NCBI GenBank assembly: GCA_004558955.1
Contig: SFZC01000029.1
Span: forward strand, 1-17,681
Source: a bacterium
GTDB taxonomy: Bacteria; Cyanobacteriota; Vampirovibrionia; Gastranaerophilales; Gastranaerophilaceae
Length of the DNA: 17,681 nucleotides
Direction: 5' to 3'
The position numbers and the translations under genes were made by a program. The stretch's first letter is position 1, and each line of letters opens with the position of its first letter. Positions 5,625 to 12,400 of this stretch are shown one piece after another. Below the pieces are notes generated by a model. The model saw only the letters and a list, made by a program, of their open reading frames with translations, was not told where the DNA came from and made no database searches.

Positions 5625-5654
5625 AATTTGACTTGCTGTAATTTGACTTGCAGT
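5625..5654. repeat. 15-bp tandem duplication
   Basis: AATTTGACTTGCTGT (5625-5639) is followed at once by AATTTGACTTGCAGT (5640-5654), differing at one base. Each copy contains TTGACT, a -35-like box. No downstream -10 at the correct distance is evident, so a promoter role is unproven. Confidence 0.8.
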
Positions 5655-5762
5655 TTGAGAAAAAGTGGCAGATAAAATGAGAATTGGAGACAGTTAAATA
5701 AAAAATTGTAAAAGGACAGTCGGTTTGAGAAGAATGAACAGAGATTTTTCAAATTTTTATGA

Positions 5763-5768
5763 TATAAT
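5763..5768 (+). promoter_or_regulatory. -10 box implying a leaderless mRNA
   Basis: A perfect TATAAT ends only six bases before the ATG at 5775, placing the expected transcription start on or next to the A of the start codon. No Shine-Dalgarno is present. The -35 region is unremarkable. Confidence 0.5.
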
Positions 5769-5774
5769 CTATTT

Positions 5775-6521
5775 ATGAATAATGATTTTTCCAACAAAGA
5801 ATTAACTGATTTTGCAAATAGTTTAAGATTTCAAGTAAGAGCTTTAATTCCAGTAGAAATAAAAAAACATGATGTAGAAATTAGGGATTCGGTATATCAT
5901 GAATCTGTTTTTATTGGAAAGCAACTTTTAAAAGATAATTTTAAGGATTTTGACTTTTGTAAGATATTGATGCAAGTATGTGCAGAATGGACATTTCATA
6001 TTTCTGTTAGTTTATTTTTAAGTAATGTTCCAAAAAATTATCATAAATTATTTATCAGAAAAATTAATATAAAAATATATAGATACACTATAAATAAACA
6101 TAGTAGTGAAAAAGATATATTTCATGATTTTAGTAATAGCGAAATAAATAAAAATATAGAAGAATTAGTAAAAAAACAGTATAATTATCAAATGAAAGCA
6201 CTATACAAAAAAAATAAAATTGATAAGAAAAATTATAATAATGCAATTATTAAAAATCATCCTACAGAACAACTTTGCAGAATTCTTGATGATAAAAACA
6301 GTTTTAATATAAATGTTTCTTTGTGGGAAATTATAAAACCAAATTTATTTTTATTTCTTGTATACTTGGTTATAGTTCATGTGTTTACAATATATGCAAT
6401 AGGTCATTACATGCATAAGAAGTATGTTGCTTGTATAATTGCAATTATTGTTTTGTGTACAATAATGTGGCGAATTTTCCGTATTTCTGCTGACTTTAAA
6501 ATTACTCCTCCAAGTGAATAA
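5775..6521 (+). CDS. Hypothetical membrane-anchored protein, 248 aa
   Basis: I do not recognise a family. Residues 1 to about 183 form a soluble, Lys/Asn-rich, mostly helical region. It has a central segment rich in aromatic residues (WTFHISVSLFLSNVPKNYHK) and a charged helix with many lysines around residues 130-160. Two hydrophobic helices follow at about 190-209 and 217-232, with a short loop between them, and then a polar tail ending PPSE. The expected topology is a cytoplasmic N-domain tethered by a C-terminal hairpin. Base composition is clearly more AT-rich than infC and dusB, with many AAA/AAT codons, suggesting acquired DNA. The ATG appears leaderless, with a -10 box six bases upstream. 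It lies between a tRNA gene and a repeat-filled spacer, typical surroundings for an accessory gene. An internal start is possible, but no better RBS was seen. Confidence 0.7.
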   Translation: MNNDFSNKELTDFANSLRFQVRALIPVEIKKHDVEIRDSVYHESVFIGKQLLKDNFKDFDFCKILMQVCAEWTFHISVSLFLSNVPKNYHKLFIRKINIKIYRYTINKHSSEKDIFHDFSNSEINKNIEELVKKQYNYQMKALYKKNKIDKKNYNNAIIKNHPTEQLCRILDDKNSFNINVSLWEIIKPNLFLFLVYLVIVHVFTIYAIGHYMHKKYVACIIAIIVLCTIMWRIFRISADFKITPPSE

Positions 6522-6569
6522 TACATGAGTCTGTAGGGTGCAATTTTTTGCACCAAAGAAAGGTTATCT

Positions 6570-6679
6570 AACTAAGTCAATAATAATTTTAACTTCCTAC
6601 CACTCGGAAGTTTTTATCCTTTTTCTATCATTGATAAAATTCAACCCCTGTCGGAGTTTGAGGCGAATGTCCCAAAACA
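6570..6679. repeat. Diverged direct repeat, copy A
   Basis: It shares an ordered series of blocks with copy B at 6971-7072: AACTAAGTCAA, CTTCC, GGAAGTTTTTATCCTTTTT, CTATC, TAAAATTCAA, CCCTGTCGG and a final AAAACA. Small gaps and substitutions separate the blocks. The match is too long and colinear to be chance. The copies flank the palindromic elements between them. Confidence 0.75.
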
Positions 6680-6700
6680 AGCAGGAAAAAAGTTATTTTT

Positions 6701-6719
6701 GTTGGGCTAAAAGCCCAAC
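6701..6719. repeat. GTTGGGC palindrome (REP-like family)
   Basis: GTTGGGC (6701-6707) and GCCCAAC (6713-6719) form a perfect 7-bp stem around TAAAA. Related units occur at 6948-6967, 7236-7255, 7328-7344 and 9455-9474, usually with CTAC or GTAG next to the stem. Confidence 0.7.
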
Positions 6720-6732
6720 TTACATATTAATA

Positions 6733-6772
6733 GATCCCGCATCGAGTGCGGGATGACGAATGCTTGTCATCC
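6733..6772. repeat. Two overlapping hairpins (ATCCCGCA and GGATGAC)
   Basis: ATCCCGCA (6734-6741) pairs with TGCGGGAT (6747-6754) around TCGAG. GGATGAC (6751-6757) pairs with GTCATCC (6766-6772) and shares bases with the first stem. This composition, richer in G+C than its surroundings, resembles dispersed palindromic repeats found in many bacterial genomes. Confidence 0.65.
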
Positions 6773-6780
6773 TGATAAAC

Positions 6781-6921
6781 ATGTCATTGCGAGCCCGTCA
6801 GGGCGCGGCAATCCAGTTGTTTAATAATTCAAAACCAGAATAAAATATACTTTTTAAAATTAATGTAATAAAAAGCTGGATTACTTCGTCGGGCAATCCT
6901 TTGCCCTCCTCGTAATGACAT
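6781..6921. mobile_element. MITE-like inverted-repeat element, about 140 bp
   Basis: The left end reads TGTCATTGCGAG and, after a GC-rich stretch, GCAATCCAG (6782-6816). The right end, reversed, reads TGTCATTACGAGG and later GTAATCCAG (6876-6920). The long imperfect inverted repeats enclose an AT-rich core. The TGTCATTGCGAG...GCAATCC wording is a very common dispersed repeat in unrelated genomes. No transposase is present, so movement would need one in trans. No clear target-site duplication was recognised. Confidence 0.65.
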
Positions 6922-6947
6922 GTGTCTTTTTTGCAATGGGTTTGTCG

Positions 6948-6967
6948 GTTGGGCATACCTGCCAAAC
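6948..6967. repeat. Degenerate GTTGGGC palindrome
   Basis: GTTGGGC (6948-6954), ATACCT, then GCCAAAC (6961-6967): an imperfect stem. It is nearly identical to the unit at 9455-9474 (GTTGGGCATACTTGCCCAAC), showing that the two come from one family. Confidence 0.6.
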
Positions 6968-6970
6968 AAA

Positions 6971-7072
6971 AACTAAGTCAACAATATCTTCCCACAACTT
7001 GGAAGTTTTTATCCTTTTTTCTATCCTTGCTAAAATTCAAACCCTGTCGGGGGTTAAGCCGAAATCAAAACA
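6971..7072. repeat. Diverged direct repeat, copy B
   Basis: This is the second copy of the repeat at 6570-6679, with a shorter segment after CTTCC and with GTCGGGGGTTAAGCCG replacing GTCGGAGTTTGAGGCG. A weak partial similarity (GGAAGTTAC, CAAATTCAAAC) recurs at 7141-7163. Confidence 0.75.
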
Positions 7073-7235
7073 TTGTTTTAGAAAAAAGGATAAATTTATG
7101 GATAAGAAAAGGATAAAAAGGATAATTTTTCTTAAAAGCTGGGAAGTTACTCAAATTCAAACAACACCTAAATTATACCAACATTCCCTATTTCAAATTT
7201 ATCTGTTAGGTTATAATGAAATGATAAATATAATT

Positions 7236-7255
7236 GTTGGGGTAGAAACCCCAAC
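7236..7255. repeat. GTTGGGGT palindrome
   Basis: GTTGGGGT (7236-7243) and ACCCCAAC (7248-7255) form a perfect 8-bp stem with an AGAA loop (7244-7247), followed by CTACC as in the unit at 7328-7344. Confidence 0.7.
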
Positions 7256-7327
7256 CTACCAGCTACGACTAAAGTTTACCCTAATTTTTATTATCTATGA
7301 ATAAATATAAACGTATCAAGATTTTTT

Positions 7328-7344
7328 GTTGGGTTGCACCCAAC
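7328..7344. repeat. GTTGGGT palindrome
   Basis: GTTGGGT (7328-7334), TGC, ACCCAAC (7338-7344), then CTAC. This wording (TTGGGTTGCACCCAACCTAC) is a widespread dispersed bacterial repeat. Its TTGCAC lies 18 bases before a TATAAT at 7358-7363, so it could supply part of a promoter for the operon at 7437; that pairing is weak. Confidence 0.65.
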
Positions 7345-7436
7345 CTACGACTTTAAGTATAATAAAATAAATGTCTATGAATATCATCAAATTTGTGCTA
7401 CAATCCAAACGGGTATTAAAAGTATAGGAGGAGTTT

Positions 7437-8303
7437 ATGAAATTAAGTACAAATGCTTTTTTGAATTTTACCTTTAAAATTGGGAAAGTGTTATCCACAT
7501 TTTTATTAGTAATAGTTTTTCTTGTTGTTATTGGAGCAACTTTATTGTTGGTTGATTCAATGCATAGTGGTTTAAATGTTCCAAAATTTAGTGATGCAAA
7601 ACAACAAAGTTTAGTTCAAAGTAAATCAAGTGAGACAACTGAAACAACTGAAACAACTGATGAAGACTTTGATGTAACAAAAGAATATTACAAATTAGTA
7701 GATAGGGTTATTTCAAATAACAAATTAAATAGCGAAATGAAGAAACCTATTCGTAGTTTTGCTGATGCTTTAGCTGAAAATGATGAAAGTATTGAAATTG
7801 CTCTTAATGGATTGGATAAATATTATAAAAATGCATTTATTGAATTGAAAGATCAAAAAACTTTGGATTATATGTTGCCTACGATTACTAAGGCATATAG
7901 TCAATATTATTATGATGAAGTTTTAAGAGATGTAAGGCGAAACTTAGACAAAGACAATCTTAATGACAACCTTATAATTGATACTGGATTATTTAATATG
8001 TATACTAATAGTTATGAAACTGCAATTCTTAATAAAAATACTACTAAGGCTCAAAAAACAACTAATCGAATTGTTGCGGGTGGAGTTTTGACAGTATCAT
8101 TGTTAGCATTTGTGTTATTACTATTCTTACCTGTATTGTTGAAAATAGAAGAAAATACACGTTCTAGTAACCCTATTGTAGAAGAAAAGAAAAAAGAAGA
8201 TGATACAAAAGTATGTCCTAATTGTGGAAAGAAAATCAAAATAAATGCCAAAAAATGCAGATATTGTGAAACATGGTTAGAAGAAAAACAAGGTGAGGAG
8301 TAG
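7437..8303 (+). CDS. Two-helix membrane protein with C-terminal zinc ribbon, 288 aa
   Basis: AGGAGG (7427-7432) precedes the ATG by four bases. Layout: short polar N-terminus, membrane helix at about 18-39, a low-complexity linker with three TET repeats (residues 66-74) encoded by a 9-base tandem repeat (about 7636-7662), a helical domain at about 78-205, a second membrane helix at about 212-236, and a C-terminal zinc ribbon with Cys260, 263, 274 and 277 (CPNCGKKIK...CRYCETW). The ribbon resembles the short double-CxxC knuckles found in bacterial membrane proteins and should bind Zn. The likely topology has the helical domain outside and the ribbon in the cytosol. The next gene starts five bases after the stop and has a ribbon of the same spacing at its N-terminus. 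I do not recognise the helical domain. AT-rich codon use suggests an accessory origin. Confidence 0.85.
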   Translation: MKLSTNAFLNFTFKIGKVLSTFLLVIVFLVVIGATLLLVDSMHSGLNVPKFSDAKQQSLVQSKSSETTETTETTDEDFDVTKEYYKLVDRVISNNKLNSEMKKPIRSFADALAENDESIEIALNGLDKYYKNAFIELKDQKTLDYMLPTITKAYSQYYYDEVLRDVRRNLDKDNLNDNLIIDTGLFNMYTNSYETAILNKNTTKAQKTTNRIVAGGVLTVSLLAFVLLLFLPVLLKIEENTRSSNPIVEEKKKEDDTKVCPNCGKKIKINAKKCRYCETWLEEKQGEE

Positions 8304-8307
8304 AATT

Positions 8308-9441
8308 ATGAAATGTCCTTATTGTAATGAAGAAATAGAAGATAATAGCAAGGAATGTAAATATTGTGGTGAAAAAATAACTTTTGTAAATAGAGCCGTA
8401 ATAAATATAAAGAATGTCTTTGTTAATAACAAGAAAAATATAGCAATAATATTAGCTATATTTGGAATTTGTGTTGCAATAATTTTTGCTGGCGTGAATA
8501 TTTATAAGGTTGTACAAAATAATATGAAAAGCCCATATTATAAGTCTGTTGAAGAACATGAAATAATAGAGGAATCAGACAGTCCTGTTGATGCCGAATA
8601 TATATTGACTAAAATCAACAATCAAGAAAAAGATTTACTAGAATTACTTGAAAGTAAAGCTTGGCAAACAAGAAAAGATAATGTGTTTTTAACATATTTA
8701 AAAAATTTGAAATATTATAACGAGGTATTGCAAAATAATAGTTTTGGGATTTGGGATTTCCCAGAAAATAGTAATACATATTATATAGATGGAATTACTT
8801 ATGAAAAAATAAATTTGGGTTCAACAACTGATGAATATGGTTATACTTATGAAAATACAAAATATTCAATTTTGAATGCTAATGCTAAGATGTTTAAATG
8901 TACTAATTATGGAGAAGGTATTATAGGGGTTTCTATTAATATGAAATACCTAAATGATAAATTCTCAAAATATTTAAGTGATGATATTAAAGACTATTTA
9001 AGAATAAGAACATTAGAAGATGAAAAACTTGGGGAATTTGCATTTTATAATGATGGGGCACTATCGTTGAATCCTATCGATACCATTGATTGGATTATTG
9101 ATTGGCAAAAATATTTAGAAAAATACCCTACTTCACCTTTAAAAGATGAAGTAAGTAAATCTTTAGATATGTATTGTGGTCATATTTTATATTCAATGTA
9201 TTATTCAATGGATTATTCTACAGATAAGATTACAAAAGAAGCATTAAAAACTTTTGATGAATTTTTCAAGAGAGTTGATAAGAGTACAAGAGAATATAAA
9301 TTAGTTCAAGAAAAATACAATGTGCTAAAAGATGAGTATAACTTTAATATTGGTAGAGCTATACAAGCAGATAGTACATTGTTAGCTATGCCAAAATCAA
9401 ATGATGACACTCCATTTTATGTTGGCGGAACTTTATATTAG
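8308..9441 (+). CDS. Membrane protein with N-terminal zinc ribbon and large outer domain, 377 aa
   Basis: The protein begins with a zinc ribbon (MKCPYCNEEIE...CKYCGEKI; Cys3, 6, 17, 20), then one membrane helix at about 44-66, then about 310 residues predicted outside. This region is acidic at first (VEEHEIIEESDSPVDAEY), then mixed and rich in Tyr and Asp/Asn. It includes a DWIIDWQKYLEKYPTSPLKDEV segment that looks like one or two TPR/Sel1-type helices, and ends FYVGGTLY. The start is ATG 8308: GAGGAG (8295-8300) lies seven bases upstream. A longer GTG 8293 reading would begin inside that RBS and would put extra residues before the ribbon. The gene is five bases behind its partner, so the two form an operon and probably one complex. 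Zinc-ribbon plus single-helix architecture is common in uncharacterised Gram-positive and gut-bacterial proteins. Function unknown. Confidence 0.85.
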   Translation: MKCPYCNEEIEDNSKECKYCGEKITFVNRAVINIKNVFVNNKKNIAIILAIFGICVAIIFAGVNIYKVVQNNMKSPYYKSVEEHEIIEESDSPVDAEYILTKINNQEKDLLELLESKAWQTRKDNVFLTYLKNLKYYNEVLQNNSFGIWDFPENSNTYYIDGITYEKINLGSTTDEYGYTYENTKYSILNANAKMFKCTNYGEGIIGVSINMKYLNDKFSKYLSDDIKDYLRIRTLEDEKLGEFAFYNDGALSLNPIDTIDWIIDWQKYLEKYPTSPLKDEVSKSLDMYCGHILYSMYYSMDYSTDKITKEALKTFDEFFKRVDKSTREYKLVQEKYNVLKDEYNFNIGRAIQADSTLLAMPKSNDDTPFYVGGTLY

Positions 9442-9454
9442 ATGTAGCAAGTAG

Positions 9455-9474
9455 GTTGGGCATACTTGCCCAAC
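9455..9474. terminator. Palindrome between convergent genes, possible bidirectional terminator
   Basis: GTTGGGC (9455-9461) and GCCCAAC (9468-9474) form a 7-bp stem with an ATACTT loop in the 57-base gap between the zinc-ribbon operon and the convergent autotransporter gene. Only three T residues follow on the plus strand, so termination would be weak. It belongs to the same repeat family as the palindromes at 6701, 6948, 7236 and 7328. Confidence 0.5.
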
Positions 9475-9498
9475 TTTAAAACTTCATACTCTATTAAT

Positions 9499-12400
9499 TT
9501 ATTTAATAACAACTTTTTTGTGTTCGACAGGACTTTTGACTTGTTCAATGCGTTTATTATCTTTGCCTATTGCCCATTTAAAGCCGAAGCTCAATGCAAT
9601 ACCGTTACGTCCGCCATTTCTTATCATGGCTTGTACAAATCCGGTAAATCTATCCTGATATATCTTTTGAATACCAGCTCCATATTCAACATAAGGTTTT
9701 ATACTCATTTGAGGTAAGGCCACATTATTTGCCGTAACCTTTGTATCATTTAATAAATTCCAAACCATACCTACACTTGCAAAAGGTTGCCAACCATTTT
9801 TCAGGTTACCAATAAATTTAATTGTAGGGTGAATTTGAATTGTATGCAAAGGATCGGATTTTATATTTACTCCTGCAGCGTTTGTATAGTCAAATGTATT
9901 AATAAATGAATATGACATCATATAATTTGGTTGTATTATGAATTTTCCGTTATTAAATTCAAAATTATAACCTGTTTTGCTCGCAATACCTGCCATTAAA
10001 GTAGTGAAATTTTCAGACCCATACATAGTATTACTTTCACCGACATTTCCTCCTGCATTAACTGTTACTGCCGTAAAGAAATTATTCTTGTAAAAAGATT
10101 GAGTTATACCTAAAATACCACCGTTGGTATATGTGGAAATACCAGAATAATGCTGTGAACTCCCGTTATATCCAATATAAGGCGTAATAACGGTTCCCCA
10201 ACCATGTTTTAATTCTTGATAAGAGGAATCTCCACCAACCAGTGTTCCATAGGATTGCATATCAACTCGAGGGCCGTTTGACAATTGTATATTTTCAAAT
10301 GTTGTGTATGGCTGATACCAAAAACCGGCTTCTTTTGAATATTCTGTTTCATACGGTAATGCTTTAAAATCACGAATTGCATACCGATTTGCCATATTCA
10401 TTCTAATTTGTTTAGGTAATGGCATAAATGAATAATCTGCATGCCTAAATGCATAATTAAAAGTTTCATTAATTGCCGTATAAGCCCCGACTTGTGAACT
10501 TACAGAACTTGGTAATACTGAAGGATTGAAGTCTGAGGAACTGCTACCGCCTCCGTGTGCAAAAAGAAAAGTTCCGTCATTTGGATTATAGCTTACATAA
10601 TATTTATAAATCGGTGCATAAGTCGTTGTCTGATAAACATTTTCTATACCTTTACCGATTTCTGTAATATCTGTTTGAACGTTATTTTTAAAGCTATCAT
10701 ACGCAAACGGAATATATGTATTTCTGTTTGTAGAATCAGATAACAAATTAATTCCTTTAATATTTATCGAACCGTTAGTTACCGTAGTTGTAGTCGGTAA
10801 TCTATCCATTGATGAATTTGCTAAGTCTGCATCAATTAAAAGATTAACGTTACCTGTCAAGTTGAATGAATTTGCAGATAAATTATTAGCTCTATCATTA
10901 ATTAAGTTTAATGTACCGGAATTGAATGATACATTATTAAACATATTATTCGTGTTTAATGCAGTTATATTCAAAGCAGCATTATTTACATTCAATGTTC
11001 CTTCTATAACTGCACCATCTGCTAAAGTTAACTCGTTACCATAAATTGTAGTTGTACCATTACCTGCAATAGTTTTATCTAAGATTCCTGATAAAGCCAG
11101 TGTTCCTGTGTTATGAACAGTGCTTGTCAAATAATCAGCGTTGGTTCTAACATTCCCATTATTAGTTAAAGCGCCGATAGCTGCTCCAATGGTTAAACTA
11201 CCATTTGTTTCAACATTGACATTTTGTGAGATTGCAACTTTGTTAGAAACTGTTCCTATAATATTGGTTGTTCCATTACCTGTTATTATTGTGTTTAACG
11301 TACCACCATTTAATTTCAATTCTGAATTATTCTCAATTCTGTTATCTGCTGATATTAAACCGGCATTCGTTACTATTATTCCTGAGTTAACTATCTTATC
11401 ATTTGCTGAAATAACACCGGTATTTGTCAATGTACCGTTATTTTCAATTATATTTTGCGTAATAATACCTGCATTTGCAGAAGTCCCTGATAGTAGTAAA
11501 TTTCCGTTTCCATTTATTTCGGCACCTGAATTGTTTGTTAATGCGTTGATAGTTGCATTGTTTTTGTTTGTTATACTTCCGTTATTATTTGCCTCTGTTG
11601 AAATTGCCAAATTATCTTTTACCGTTAAACTTCCGTTATTAGATAAAGTACTTTGTGTTAAAGAAGAAATCTGAGCATTTGCGGAATTTTCAATAACAGT
11701 AGCCCCTGTTCCTGATATATTTGTTGCAGTTGTTTCCCCTTTCAGGTTTAAGTGTCCTGCGTTAACTATATTTCCTTCTATCTTTGCATTATCTATTGTA
11801 GTTTGCGCATTTGAGCTTGTTGCATTTAAAATTGTCCCGTTAGCTGTAACTTTCACATTTTGAATTGTCAATTTATTAGCATCTGCAATAGTAATTCCTT
11901 GGTAGTTACCCATATTTATCGTAGAAATATTCTCACCATTTTTGACTCCGGCAATAGTCAAATTATCAGCTAAAGTTCCTAAATTTAAAGTTACATCATA
12001 AATTGCGTTAGCATCTGTTGTTGTAAAAGATTTATCCACAGCTCCGGATACTACATTTTGTACAATTAACGCAAGAGTATCCAGATTATCTGTATATTCA
12101 ATTTGTCCTACATTTGTCTTTTGTATTTCATATTGTATTGAGTCAATAACAGAAGAGCCTGAAGATTTCACTCCTGTAATTTTCTCGCTGTATGTATCTT
12201 CTCTTGTCCAACCACCAAACTTATCAGCCCAGTTAATATTTGCAGTCAGATTTTTTGTTCCTGTTTCTGTTTTTGTTTTTGTTCCGGTCTGTTCTGCTAA
12301 AGATATTCCAACTCCACCGCTTGTTATTTGGATTGTTTTGGTTTCATATATGCCTGCAGTAGATGTCGCATCTAATGTTAGTGCAATAGTACCGGTTCCT

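Larger units (their letters stand above)
6522..7436. other. Repeat-rich intergenic region, no supported gene
   Basis: These 915 bases hold several repeat types and no convincing coding sequence. Open frames at 6538-6756, 6915-7304 and 6922-7116 run through palindromes and both copies of a direct repeat, lack a good RBS and have no recognisable protein character. The order is: direct-repeat copy A, a GTTGGGC palindrome, an ATCCCGCA hairpin, a MITE-like inverted repeat, a degenerate palindrome, direct-repeat copy B, several GGATAA motifs (7086-7122), and two further palindromes before the RBS of the next gene. Confidence 0.7.

Noticed and set aside
6538..7304. Open frames in the repeat region (6538-6756, 6915-7304, 6922-7116)
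   Set aside because: They traverse palindromes and the direct repeat. Their mutual similarity (EVFILF) comes from the DNA repeat and no RBS supports them.
6701..7344. CRISPR array from the repeated GTTGGG units
   Set aside because: The units are irregularly spaced, differ in sequence, and have no uniform spacers or cas genes.
11141..11674. 177-codon plus-strand frame opposite the autotransporter, and others like it (for example 12650-13168)
   Set aside because: The antisense of Asn/Thr/Ile-rich repeats gives long hydrophobic frames; none has an RBS or independent features.
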